Positions 39,601-50,426 of a stretch of 64,000 bases of DNA are shown piece by piece (position 1 is the stretch's first letter; the number at the start of each line of letters is the position of its first letter). The position numbers and the translations under genes are program-made. The notes beneath the pieces were generated by a model. It had not been told where the DNA came from. It worked only from the letters and a program-made list of their open reading frames with translations, and made no database searches. Source of the stretch: Turritopsis dohrnii (lineage: Eukaryota > Cnidaria > Hydrozoa > Anthoathecata > Oceaniidae); contig BQMF02000052.1 in the NCBI GenBank assembly GCA_027922465.2, positions 868,001-932,000 on the forward strand, read 5' to 3'.

Positions 39601-42600
39601 CAACAGCTTCATTTTGACGTGGTGTACATTTTGTCATTGTCGGGGTTTTGTCACTATGATTAACTACAAAATCTCCTAATGTATTATATCGAAAACGAGG
39701 CGACAGTTTGGTGTGTATTATTTTCTGTTTGCTCTTCTGACTCTTGACGTCGATATTAATTCTGGACCCTCCATCGGTGGAGCTTTACTTTGATCAAGAA
39801 CTAGTTGAAGGTGACGATGTTATTATAAAACCACGAAATTCTGTTTAAATATAGTTATCAAGTTTCGCCTCCTTTCTACGTATGTTATTGTTTTACTAAT
39901 ATCGTATCTTTATATTGCTTCATCATATTTACTCATTCCCATTCCTCCGGGGAATAATTTCTAGAACCAACCTAGTCTGTTGCTAGGGAAAAATCCAAGA
40001 TTTTTCTAGGGCTGCTTTTGAGACTTTTGTAACCTTATCCGCACCAGAGTGCATGGTTTTTCCTCATATACCTTAGTTATGATGTTGAGGGAAGGTAAAA
40101 TCTTTTCTGCTGTCAGACCTAACATTTTTTTAAGCACTATTTGAGATAAAATTGATTTTTGGACGGCTACTCAGTCCCAGGCTCTTACTTTCACGCAGAT
40201 CGTTTCTCACGAAATGACGTTAAAATAAACCATATCAAGCTATGTGCTAGTGATGGACAATGGAGATATTCTGGATCAAAGTTCGCCAAATCCATTAAGT
40301 TTTATGGTTTTGAGCTATGGTTTCTAGACAAGCCTGTATCATCATAAAAGTAGCAGATCTTACGTTCATTCAATCTGACTGAGACTCTATTTCCAGGGAA
40401 CCGATTGGAATTTTCAAAAATTTGAGTGGTGCCTGTTTTCTGAAAACAAAATAAAATTTTGACGATATCACTTTCAGGCCCTATTTTGCCTGGACGTCAT
40501 GCCAAATGGCTGTTAGTAACAATATTTTGAAAACGAGACTCTACTTGATGGCTGGGCCATAATACGGTGTTTCAATAGAATCCTTGAAAGGTCTTGCTGC
40601 CTTGTACAGTGATGGCCTATTGTAGCTTTTGAGTGAAGCCCTTGTTTATACTAACTTCGTTTTGCTTATACTAAGTTGGTTTGTCTTTTGTTAGAGTATC
40701 ACTTGACATGATGTCAGTTCAAGGGAACACTGGTCCGAGGTGGAAGAAAAAAATCGAAAAAGGTTTCTTTCGTGGCAGAGATAGTCGTCAAGAACGTCTC
40801 GATTTGACGGTACTTGGTCGTTCCATGACGGATCTTTTTGACGTTGGTTTGACGAATTTTTTCTTTTTCAAGTATGACGAGAAAAAGTACGGGCCCAAAA
40901 ATAAACACATATCGTTCTTCGATTTTTTTAAGGTAATCAAATTATTTTTCGTACTTGATCATTTTTTAGCTCTATTATAAATCCTTTTTCAAATTGTTAT
41001 TGCTGTCCTGTTACACACAGCGTACGCATGCGTAATACGGATGGTTCACTTAAACTGTGTGCTCTAATTAGGGAGGTTTCTTTAGCAGATGATTGAAACT
41101 AAAAAATTAGAACGAACATGGTTTTTCTATTCTGCTTAAAAATAGAAGCATAACAGAAAATCTGACATAGCAACCAAACCTAGTCTAAATCCATGCGAAA
41201 TTCACCGCTAATCTCTAATTTTAGTATAAATACCAACTGAATGTGGATGGTACTGTTGCTGCTTATAGATTTCCATATTTACTAGCTGGTAATAGTGTTG
41301 TCTTCAAACAAGAGTCGAGTTATTACGAACATTTCTGTTTTGCGGATTTTCGATTATAATTGTGAGAACTTATATGACGAATTACATTGAGGTAAATACG
41401 TGAAACAGAAGCCAGAAGCCAGCTAGAAGTTAGACATTAACTGTATTATATTTGTTATGTTAACTAGAAACTATCAGTCATCGTGAATTTGGGAGACATC
41501 ATAGTAAGTTTCTCCCCTTTTGCTTGCTATTATGGGCTTCCAGGTTGGCGATGCAAGTACTGTTTATTTTGTTCTTAGGTAATCGAACATATACAAGTTT
41601 GATTCTCGATAGATTTGTTATATTCACGATATCGAACATACACAAAACATTCGATTACTGTTCTCTACTTCAAAGAATTATTTGGAAACGAACTTTTAAA
41701 AGAATAACCTTGTTATGCTGTTTTATTGTATTGGATAAAAGGTTTGGTTTGGTACAATACTTTGTGTTTTGGAAAAAAGCAAGTCGCCATTTTGTTTTAT
41801 GTGCATGCGCTACTTCATCCCTGTCGTTAAAGCTCAAAGCTGTTGGGGTCAACAAATCAGTCGTTTTGAGTTAGCTACTTTGTACCTGGATCTACTATCA
41901 GACTTTTCCGTGAAAACTTGATGTCATCAGAAGTGGAAGAAGCGAAATCCCGGCGTACCGTGGCTAAGCAACGGTTTACGAGGTGCCGGAACAATCTATT
42001 GGACGGTGTACGCAAACGTATCCTAACAAAAACTGTATCAAGCAGATTTGCTGATTTGAAAAATGCGTGGAAAGTAGTTCAGGAAAGACATGAGCAGTAC
42101 ATCACTTTAGACGATACTAGCGAAGATCACGAAAGCTGGATTCTTGAACTAAGCACAATATATTGTCAAGCGGAAGAAGAAACTGACTGTTACCTGGAAG
42201 AGACGAAAAGTGATGAGAAACAAAAGGAAGCTACGAGAAGGAAAAATGAGAAGCAGTTGAAAGGAAATCAAGAAAAGGAAGAAGCCTTGAAGAAAAAATT
42301 GAGAGACCAAGAAGTATGGAAAGAAGAAGAGTGGATTAAAGTGAAAAAGGTGTTACAGACGAGTAAAGAAACTATCGAAGAAGAAAGTATAAGTAGCAAG
42401 ATCAAATCGGAACTTTTAAAGGAAGCTAAAGGACAAATAAAATCATTAATGGAATCACTTGAAAGTGCGCATCGCAAGTACTTTAGCTTACTCACTACTG
42501 AAGTTGATAGAAAGTTTGAGAGAGAATGGATGGCATCAGTATGGGATGAAGTGAATACAGTTTGTCACAAGATCGATTTACTTGTCTGCAGTCAGAATAC

Positions 42601-45600
42601 GGATGAAAGGTCATTAGAAAGAGTTCAGACAAAATTGGACGAATGTTCAGCCATTCGCTTAGACAAACTCCATTTTAAAACATTCAATGGTGACGTGAGG
42701 AAGTATCCTTGTTTCAAAAAGGACTTTGAAACCCATATTAAACCGCTTTGTAGACCTTCTCAAATAGCATTTGTGCTTAAGTCATACTTATCGGAAAACA
42801 TTAAAGACGAAGTTGATAATCTAGGAGACGACATCAACCTAATTTGGGATCGCCTAAACAAGAAGTACGGCGACCAAGGAAAGCTTGTGGACGTAATCAT
42901 GGCTGAGATAAAATCTATACATAGACTTTCTGATGATGATGACCAGGGTATCCTAAAAATGATCAACGTCATTGAAAAGGCTCACCGAGATTTATGTCGA
43001 CTTCACTCAGAAAGTGAAATTAACAACTCTACCATTGTTTCTATGATAGAAGAGTGTCTGCCGCAAGAGATGGAGAAGGAATGGATAAAAATCGTAACAG
43101 GAGAAGAACGGCATGAGATAACCAGAAGCAAATTTCCATATTTATTGAAATTCCTGTTGCAATACCGCGAACGAATTGAATACAAAACATCTGATCTAAG
43201 AACAACAGTTGCATCTCATGGGCAAGTCAATATGGGAAGTGCGACGGTAAAAAAGAAGCAACGCTGTTGGATACACCAGTCAAATGGAGATCATCCGATA
43301 TGGAGGTGCAGAGAGTTTGAAAGTAAATCTCCCCATGAAAGAGCCCAATTAGTAAAAGAGAATAAAGCATGTTATGCTTGTTTAGAAGTTGGACACACAG
43401 TCGCTGAGTGTCAACGAAACTTCCGTTGCAAAGAGAGTTCCTGTGGCAAACCACATCACAAACTCCTGCACGAAGCTTTCACATCCGGAATCTCGTGTCA
43501 TAATCAACAGACCAAAACAGAGAACAATACCATGTTACAACTGCAGAAAATATACGCTGGTCGTGAATTCGGAAAAAAGGCCAATATAAACGTCTTATGG
43601 GACGGAGGAAGTACACTTTCGTTTATAACATTCGATAGAGCTAAACAGCTTAAGTTGTTTGGAAGAAAGACAAAGCTCATAGTTGTAAAGGTTGGTGGTC
43701 AAGAAGAAGAGTTGGTGTCCGAAGAATATGAGTTAACATTGTTCGACAAAGAAAACAAAGCAGTTAAAATTTACGTATATGGAATTGAAAAGATTTCGAC
43801 TAGTATCTCGTACATCAAAGTGAACGACCTCTTACCCTTGTTTACCATAAACAGACCTACTTTTATCGATCGTCCATGTGCAGGGCAAATAGATTGTCTG
43901 ATTGGATATCAATATGCTGCATATCATCCTGCAAGGAAAGAAGCCGTTGGCCATACGTTACTCCTCGAAAATAGATTTGGATATGTCATTGGTGGATCAA
44001 ACCAAGATTTAAAAGAGAATACACGTGTTATGATAAAGCATGCAGATGTGTTCCACGTAGATGTTAAAATAGACGATTTCTACAACATAGAGAAGCTCGG
44101 GGTAGAGTGTTCTCCTCGCTGTGGATCTTGTAAGTGCGGACAGTGTCAAACTGGTGGAAAGAATATGTCATTGAAAGAGGAAAAAGAATTAAAGTTAATC
44201 GAGAAAAACCTTACATTCAAGAAAGAAAGAAATAGATGGCTTGTACAATACCCTTGGATTAAAGACCCCAATCTGCTACCTGATAATAAACGTGCTGCAC
44301 TTGCAAGACTAAAATCATTGGAAAAAAGATTGAGACAGAATTCAGAAGTTGCTGAGCTATATCAAAGACAGATAGACGACATGTTGGCTAGAGGGGTAGC
44401 AAGAAAACTGGCAGAATCAGAGTTAAGCAATTATTCTGGCCCCGTCCACTACATTTCTCATCACCCCGTGATGAAGCCAGAATCTAAGACTACTCCATGC
44501 AGAGTAGTTTTCAACAGTAGCGCAAGCTTTAATGGGCATATCCTGAACGATTATTGGGCTAAAGGTCCAGATATGCTAAATAACTTACTGGGAATTCTTT
44601 TGAGATTTCGGGAAGAAAGAGTGGCTTTTGTTGGTGATATTTCAAAGATGTACCATTCCGTTGATATATCACTGACCGATCAAATGACACACAGATTTCT
44701 TTGGAGAAATTATAGAACAGAAGACCCTCCAGACACATACGCAATGACCGCAGTAAATATGGGGGATCGACCATCAGCGTCCATTGCCATTGCTGCTATG
44801 AGAAAAACAGCTGAGATGAACAAAAGCGATTATCCCAAAGCTGTTGAAACCATCATCTCGAATAGCTATATGGATGACATCCCAGAAAGCGTCCCCACAA
44901 TAAGTGAAGCAAAAACCATTATGAAAGATATTGAATTCGTACTCGCGACAGGAGGTTTCAGCATGAAGGAGTGGGTAGTATCCGGCAATCCTCAGGAAGA
45001 TTCTGAAATCTCGATAGATCAGAAAGCTGTACAGTTCTTAACAGGAAAATCGAAAGGCAAACCAAGTACCGATCGTGTGCTTGGAATGATGTGGAATTCG
45101 GAAAATGACATTTTGGAGTACAATATCCATTGCAACATTGGAAATGAGCCCGGACATCCAATACCTGTTCACATCACCAAAAGAATGATTCTGTCACACG
45201 TCAACTCGATATATGATCCACTAGGTCTTATAGCACCCTTCACAGTGAAAGCAAAAATCATGTTGCGCAAATTATGGGCACGAGATCTTCAACTAGATTG
45301 GGATGATCCCGTGCCAGACTACTTTAAGAAAGAATGGATCCAGTTCTTTAATGAAGCAAGCTTGTTGAAAGACCTACAGTTTAAACGAAGTATGAAACCA
45401 GATAACGCCGTAGGAAATCCCATCTTGGTTGTATTTTCGGACGGTTCAGGAGAAGCCTATGGCACCGCAGCATATGTACAGTGGAAATTAAACGATGGAT
45501 CTTATGAAGCAAACCTCATTACTGCTAAAAACCGTATTGCTCCTGTAAAAATTGTTGACATCGTTCGATTAGAGTTATGCGGAGCAGTCACTGGTAAACG

Positions 45601-48600
45601 AATACGTTCTTTTATACTTAAAGAATCAAGATATCAGTTTGAAAAGATTGTCCATATCATTGATAGTGAAATAGTTAAGGCAATGATTGCCAAGGAAAGT
45701 TATGGTTTTAATACCTTCGCCGCAAACCGCCTTGGAGAAATAACAGAAAGTACATCACCATCTGAATGGTACTGGACGGAGAGTAACAACAATATTGCAG
45801 ATTGGTTAACACGTGGTAAATCGCCATTGGAACTTGGAGAAGAAAGTGAATGGCAAAAAGGTCCACACTTCTTGAAGTCAGCAATTGAAGAATGGCCAAT
45901 CGTCAGTCAAACTAATGTAGCGGATCTTCCAGAAAGATTGAAGAAGCCATTTCTACTAGCAGCTACTCAAGTAGACGTCAAAGAAACATTATTACAACGT
46001 ATAAATATAAGTCGATTCAGTAAATTTGTATTGCTAGTGAATGTGGTTGCACGTATAATGAAATTATATCACAAATTCCACAACCGTAATGTCGGAATGC
46101 ATAACCCAGTAGTAACTGCACAAGAAATCAAACATGCAGAGCGTCTTTTGATTAAAGATTCGCAAGAACCTTTGCTTAAAGAGATAACCAAAAGGAAGTT
46201 CATCAAATTCTGTCCGAAGGTAGAAGATGGAATAATAGTAGTCGGTGGTAGAACGGAAAGGTGGATGGAATCTACTTGGAACCAACAAAAGTTCATATTG
46301 TTGCCAAAAGACAGCCATTTATCATACCTGATCGCACTGCATGAGCACAATCAATCTGGTCACCTTGGAGCAGACCCTACCATCGACAAAATTCGTTCTA
46401 AATATTGGATTTTGGGTATTCGAAAGATCGTTGAAAGGATAATAAGCAAATGCGTGAAGTGCAAAATTAAGATGAAAAAGCTTTCGCAGCAAGTCATGGC
46501 ACCGCTCCCGGAAGACCGTTTGAAACCACAGCCGCCGTTTTCATCAACGGGAATCGATTTTTTCGGTCCTTACGCGATTAAAGGCGAAGTTCAGAAAAGA
46601 ACACGTGGAAAATGTTATGGAGTCATCTTTACTTGCCTAGCATCACGTGCAGTGCATTGTGACATCAGCCACAATTATTCAACAGATGCATTTTTGCAGG
46701 TACTACGTCGTTTCTCAAGTGTCCGTGGTTGGCCAAGTTTGGTAAGAAGCGATAATGGCAGCCAGCTGCAAGCAGCTTCTAAAGAGTTAAGAGATGCTAT
46801 CAAAGATTTGAATTGGGAGCTACTTGTTACATATGGTGCACAGAATGGGTTTGAATGGAAGTTTTCACCTGCAGATGCGCCATGGCACAATGGAGCAACA
46901 GAAGCATTAATTAAACCCATTAAGAGAGCATTGAATGCAGCTGTTGGTGAGTCCATTTTAACTTTTAGCGAATTACAAACTGTTATGTTTGAGGCAGCAC
47001 AACTTGTTAACCAGAGACCTATTGGAAGACATCCTAAAGCTCCAGCAGACGGGACTTACCTGTGCCCGAACGACTTGTTACTTGGTAGATGCACTGCCAG
47101 GGTACCACAAGGACCATTCCAGGAAAGAACAACAATGCAACATAGGTTAGATTTTATTCAAGACGTAGTTAATAGGTTTTGGAAGAAGTGGCACAGAGAC
47201 GTGTTTCCGTCACTAGTTGTCCGTGAAAAATGGCATGTGGAAAAGAGAGATATCAAAGTTGGTGACACCGTCTTATTACAAGACAGTAATGCTGTTCGTG
47301 GTGAATGGAAGATGGGATTAGTTACTCAGGTATTTCCCAGTGAAGACCAAAGGGTCAGACGAGTTATAGTTTCGTACAAGAATCACCGACAAGATGAACA
47401 CGTAATCGATTACAAAGGAGTCAAGTATACAAATGTCGAACGACCGGTACAGCGTTTAATTGTTTTAGTTGCTGTTGACGATAACTAAGCTTGGTGCGTG
47501 GTGGGAGTGTTTTGCGGATTTTCGATTATAATTGTGAGAACTTATATGACGAATTACATTGAGGTAAATACGTGAAACAGAAGCCAGAAGCCAGCTAGAA
47601 GTTAGACATTAACTGTATTATATTTGTTATGTTAACTAGAAACTATCAGTCATCGTGAATTTGGGAGACATCATAGTAAGTTTCTCCCCTTTTGCTTGCT
47701 ATTATGGGCTTCCAGGTTGGCGATGCAAGTACTGTTTATTTTGTTCTTAGGTAATCGAACATATACAAGTTTGATTCTCGATAGATTTGTTATATTCACG
47801 ATATCGAACATACACAAAACAATTTCTATCATGATCTCCTTCCTATGAAGCATTACATTCCCTTTCGAAGGAACCTTAGTGATATTGTGGACAAGCTGAA
47901 ATGGGCCAAGCAACACGATGGAGAGGTATGTACATTTTACAGACCCGCGGACTCGTGTTCGACGGTAAACGTTGGGATGGGACCGAATGTTTTGAAACAT
48001 CGTTTTGCAAAGGTTTATACTGTTGTGGAAAAATGTTATAGAAGGTGCGACTGAAAAAGGTCTGAAAAATGCGATGGGAACAGCAGTTGAAAACTTTAAA
48101 GGAAATTTGTGACTTTGTGATAGACCTTTCCATGAATTACGTCACTGTCTCGTTTTGAAACTAAATATTAATGACGTTTGGGCTGTTTACAAAGAGAAAT
48201 AACACATCAGGGGAAAATTGTTTACGAAATTCTTTTATAAACTTAGGAACGAGGCGATGTTTTCAATGACGTAGTTACGAAAAACGTTACTTGTTTCACT
48301 CGTAGTTACGAAAAATTATGCGTATTGTGATTGATTGTGTTTTTGTTTTTTGAGTTATTTTTTTAAGGTCCGAAAAATTGCTTTGGATGGGCAGAGATAC
48401 GCACGTGATAACCTTTTAGCTGATAAGTTGTATTGTTATAGCTTCAAACTGTTTCAGGTGAACATTGTTTTTCTGATCGTGAAATTTAAAGGTTAGCTGC
48501 ACATATAACAGCAGTTACAGCTATCTTGATGGTTAAGTATTTATAGGCTACGCATACCCTTAAAGGAGAATACTTCAATATTCAAGAACAACGGAACATG

Positions 48601-49119
48601 TATTCTTTCGAATACCGACACAAGTTTTATGCATGTTTGTCTAAGAAGACCTTTAAGGAATTTTACAAATCTCGAAGCTGTGAACCTGGAATCCGTTGTT
48701 TGTTGAAAATTGAAATGAATTTTTCAGTAGTTCATTGCCTTCGTATTAGTGCCAGGTTCTTTAATGAGAAATTATACGTGGAAAGTGTGCCCACGCTTGA
48801 ATGGATTTAGACAGATAAGTTGAGCGCTTGTTCTTTGAAGACATTTTGGATTATGTCTTCTCTTCAGGAATATTCGAAACGGATAACTGGCACACCACAA
48901 GTAAGAGATGGTATGGAACATATAAAACAACCCACCGACGACCATGTTTGCAATTGTGAAAGAAAAACGATTCTCAAGAAGAAAAAATCGGTAGAAAAGG
49001 TGATTAAAACTTCGCTCGATCAGATTGGCAAACTGTTAAGTGCTGTCTACACGGCACCACACATTCTTAATGTCGTACAATTTGACTTCTACATTGAGAT
49101 GGTAAACTCATCTCCGTAG
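36639..49119 (+). CDS. POGLUT2/3 (KDELC) protein O-glucosyltransferase, split by a retrotransposon
   Basis: ER-lumen enzyme family adding O-glucose to EGF repeats of Notch-type proteins. Exons: 36639-36805, 37588-37793, 38424-38632, 38864-38941, 39301-39470, 40695-40932, 41225-41335 plus 47827-47925 (one exon, interrupted), 48368-48457, 48868-49119; all phases agree, 539 residues without the insert. A signal peptide ([18 protein letters not shown]) is followed by a filamin-type domain ([19 protein letters not shown] ... [11 protein letters not shown]), then CDCP and the CAP10 glycosyltransferase domain ([60 protein letters not shown]). The BEL element interrupts it after ...YYEHF; reading on gives a stop at 41357. 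The last exon has no KDEL; see 49436-49453. Exon 4 ends in a repeated donor site. Confidence 0.93.
38911..39143 (+). repeat. Seven 33-bp repeats, each with a perfect 5' splice site
   Basis: The last bases of POGLUT exon 4 and its donor (TCACTAGCTAGAAAAGTAAG) are repeated head to tail. GTAAGT donors sit at 38942, 38975, 39008, 39041, 39074, 39107 and 39140, exactly 33 bp apart. The frame stays open through all copies (each adds [11 protein letters not shown] or similar) until a stop just after the last one. Confidence 0.95.
41336..41649 (+). repeat. 5' LTR of the BEL/Pao element
   Basis: 314 bp, TG...CA ends, apparently identical to the 3' LTR. Confidence 0.95.
41921..47488 (+). CDS. BEL/Pao gag-pol polyprotein
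   Basis: One intact frame of 1855 residues from ATG 41921. In order: coiled-coil basic/acidic N-terminus (~1-230); DUF1759-type gag region with LHFKTFNGD (~250); Cys/His knuckles including [14 protein letters not shown] (~485); aspartic protease with WDGGS at ~558, Gly replacing the middle Ser/Thr of D[ST]G; Pao-type reverse transcriptase with FVGDISKMY and the YMDD box (~982); RNase H starting FSDGSG (~1170); integrase zinc-binding HHCC ([10 protein letters not shown] ... CVKCKI, ~1475); integrase core with Asp in [15 protein letters not shown] and Glu in GATEALIKP; and a C-terminal DUF5641-type domain ([15 protein letters not shown]). No envelope frame. Nothing is broken, so it may be autonomous. 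Confidence 0.95.
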   Translation: MSSEVEEAKSRRTVAKQRFTRCRNNLLDGVRKRILTKTVSSRFADLKNAWKVVQERHEQYITLDDTSEDHESWILELSTIYCQAEEETDCYLEETKSDEKQKEATRRKNEKQLKGNQEKEEALKKKLRDQEVWKEEEWIKVKKVLQTSKETIEEESISSKIKSELLKEAKGQIKSLMESLESAHRKYFSLLTTEVDRKFEREWMASVWDEVNTVCHKIDLLVCSQNTDERSLERVQTKLDECSAIRLDKLHFKTFNGDVRKYPCFKKDFETHIKPLCRPSQIAFVLKSYLSENIKDEVDNLGDDINLIWDRLNKKYGDQGKLVDVIMAEIKSIHRLSDDDDQGILKMINVIEKAHRDLCRLHSESEINNSTIVSMIEECLPQEMEKEWIKIVTGEERHEITRSKFPYLLKFLLQYRERIEYKTSDLRTTVASHGQVNMGSATVKKKQRCWIHQSNGDHPIWRCREFESKSPHERAQLVKENKACYACLEVGHTVAECQRNFRCKESSCGKPHHKLLHEAFTSGISCHNQQTKTENNTMLQLQKIYAGREFGKKANINVLWDGGSTLSFITFDRAKQLKLFGRKTKLIVVKVGGQEEELVSEEYELTLFDKENKAVKIYVYGIEKISTSISYIKVNDLLPLFTINRPTFIDRPCAGQIDCLIGYQYAAYHPARKEAVGHTLLLENRFGYVIGGSNQDLKENTRVMIKHADVFHVDVKIDDFYNIEKLGVECSPRCGSCKCGQCQTGGKNMSLKEEKELKLIEKNLTFKKERNRWLVQYPWIKDPNLLPDNKRAALARLKSLEKRLRQNSEVAELYQRQIDDMLARGVARKLAESELSNYSGPVHYISHHPVMKPESKTTPCRVVFNSSASFNGHILNDYWAKGPDMLNNLLGILLRFREERVAFVGDISKMYHSVDISLTDQMTHRFLWRNYRTEDPPDTYAMTAVNMGDRPSASIAIAAMRKTAEMNKSDYPKAVETIISNSYMDDIPESVPTISEAKTIMKDIEFVLATGGFSMKEWVVSGNPQEDSEISIDQKAVQFLTGKSKGKPSTDRVLGMMWNSENDILEYNIHCNIGNEPGHPIPVHITKRMILSHVNSIYDPLGLIAPFTVKAKIMLRKLWARDLQLDWDDPVPDYFKKEWIQFFNEASLLKDLQFKRSMKPDNAVGNPILVVFSDGSGEAYGTAAYVQWKLNDGSYEANLITAKNRIAPVKIVDIVRLELCGAVTGKRIRSFILKESRYQFEKIVHIIDSEIVKAMIAKESYGFNTFAANRLGEITESTSPSEWYWTESNNNIADWLTRGKSPLELGEESEWQKGPHFLKSAIEEWPIVSQTNVADLPERLKKPFLLAATQVDVKETLLQRINISRFSKFVLLVNVVARIMKLYHKFHNRNVGMHNPVVTAQEIKHAERLLIKDSQEPLLKEITKRKFIKFCPKVEDGIIVVGGRTERWMESTWNQQKFILLPKDSHLSYLIALHEHNQSGHLGADPTIDKIRSKYWILGIRKIVERIISKCVKCKIKMKKLSQQVMAPLPEDRLKPQPPFSSTGIDFFGPYAIKGEVQKRTRGKCYGVIFTCLASRAVHCDISHNYSTDAFLQVLRRFSSVRGWPSLVRSDNGSQLQAASKELRDAIKDLNWELLVTYGAQNGFEWKFSPADAPWHNGATEALIKPIKRALNAAVGESILTFSELQTVMFEAAQLVNQRPIGRHPKAPADGTYLCPNDLLLGRCTARVPQGPFQERTTMQHRLDFIQDVVNRFWKKWHRDVFPSLVVREKWHVEKRDIKVGDTVLLQDSNAVRGEWKMGLVTQVFPSEDQRVRRVIVSYKNHRQDEHVIDYKGVKYTNVERPVQRLIVLVAVDDN
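47508..47821 (+). repeat. 3' LTR of the BEL/Pao element
   Basis: 314 bp, TG...CA ends; starts 20 bp after the end of the element's reading frame. Confidence 0.95.
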
Positions 49120-49234
49120 GCAATTTTGTTGAAAAATAACCCCGATGGAGTACATTTCTATAGAAGAATATACACTATTTCAATGAGAATGCTCTTCCTC
49201 ACAGTGACTTTTTGACTGCCATTATTTGTGGGCA
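49114..49234. mobile_element. Palindromic MITE (CAGTGGGCA family)
   Basis: About 120 bp: GTAGGCAATTTTGTTGAAAA ... GAATGCTCTTCCTCACAGTG ... TTTGTGGGCA. Its first bases supply the stop codon that closes the last long POGLUT frame at 49119, so the element lies at or inside the 3' end of that gene. Confidence 0.75.
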
Positions 49235-49435
49235 TGATTTTGGTTTCAATCTTGCCTTCTTCTCTTTATATGAGAGAATTTTTTTGTAGAAATCTACGCC
49301 TTTTTTATCGCCTATTGTATATTGCTTTAAGTTTTATTTCTTAAAAAACAAAAAAAATAAAATAAAAATAAAACAAAATGTACAGTTTTTGATTAAGAAG
49401 TTTATCTTCACGATTTTTTTTCTTCTTTCTTATAG

Positions 49436-49453
49436 AAGCACGTGGAGCTGTAG
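49436..49453 (+). CDS. Candidate last exon of POGLUT2/3 with HVEL tail
   Basis: After a long pyrimidine tract and TTATAG at 49435, five codons and a stop read K-H-V-E-L. A GTAAAC donor at 49102 (after codon ATG in exon 9) joins to it in phase 0. Members of this family normally end in an ER-retrieval tetrapeptide (KDEL-like), which exon 9 lacks. HVEL is a variant of that signal. The weak donor and the MITE in the intron keep this tentative. Confidence 0.4.
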   Translation, partial: KHVEL

Positions 49454-50206
49454 TTGTTCATGGAAAATGGAACTTGCTACATTATCAAATGGTTGGCAAG
49501 TGTAAAAGTTGGTTGATTGAATGAACTGGTTGGTGCGAATCTACTCGTGTTTCAAGATTTATGACCGTGTGTAACTCAACAGTTTTTAGCGATTTGTTTT
49601 GTCGAATGTATTTACATATTTAATTAGATTAATAAGTAGAATTATTTTTCATATTTTCCGCGTTTTAACGACATCCTTTGAAGTTTACCGAAGATTAACC
49701 TCTATGCTGTTCGGAGTTACTTTTCAATTGACATCCCTGCTGCCCCCTTAACTTGGCAATATTTCTAATTTAAGGGCAGAAACTTTTGGCGTTTTTTGTC
49801 CCTTTTCTCGAAAGTTCATGCCTTTAGAAATTTCAAAACAGCAAAACGCGAAAGTTTTTTTCAGGCGAAAAAAACCCTTTTTTCCAAGGAAATTTCAGCA
49901 AACATGAGCAGTACACATTGGTGAAAATGGAGAAACCGATTCTGACACGCGAAAGTTTCTGCCCTCAAAGTAAATGGCTTTAAGGCCTTTGCTTTTTCTT
50001 TAAAAAAATCGCGTAGTATCAAATTTGGGGACTGAACGACACTCTGAAATGAAAGAAACACATTTAAAACAATTGAGAAAAACCCTTTGGTGGAGCGTTC
50101 ATCGGTCGACATTTTCTTCAATAACATTCGCGGTTAAAATGTACCGACCGCATACGATATTTTCACGTGGATATATTTTAGATACGTTTTAGGTTTATTC
50201 GAGACT

Positions 50207-50375
50207 ACCTTAAGGGAAGAAATTTTCGCGGGAAGAAATATTCGCGGAATTTAATTTCGCGATTTTTGCCCCTAACCGCGAAATTAAATTCCGCGAAACT
50301 TGACAAAATTGCTCAATCGCGAAATTAAATTCCGAGAAAATTCGATTCGATTCGAAAATTCCTTCCCTTAAGGTA
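50207..50375. mobile_element. 169-bp MITE, ACCTTAAGGG ends
   Basis: Inverted ends TACCTTAAGGGAAGAAATTT and AAATTCCTTCCCTTAAGGTA; TA at both borders fits a Tc1/mariner-type target. Internal repeats of CGCGGAATTTAATTTCGCG in both orientations. Confidence 0.8.
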
Positions 50376-50426
50376 TTTCAAGAAGCAAATTTTTTAACCA
50401 ACTTTTTGCGAGAATTAATTTAAAAT

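Larger units (their letters stand above)
41336..47821 (+). mobile_element. BEL/Pao LTR retrotransposon, full length
   Basis: 6486 bp. LTRs of 314 bp at 41336-41649 and 47508-47821 start TGTTTTGCGG and end CACAAAACA; reading both through I saw no difference. A 5-bp target duplication ATTTC flanks it (41331-41335 and 47822-47826), the usual size for BEL/Pao. One long reading frame fills the interior. A purine-rich stretch (GGTGGGAG) precedes the 3' LTR. I could not assign a primer-binding site: the sequence after the 5' LTR does not start with TGG. It has the same orientation as the host gene. Confidence 0.96.

Noticed and set aside
40159..40347. 62-codon plus-strand frame in a POGLUT intron
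   Set aside because: Not needed for the protein, phases of the flanking exons already agree, and no family match.
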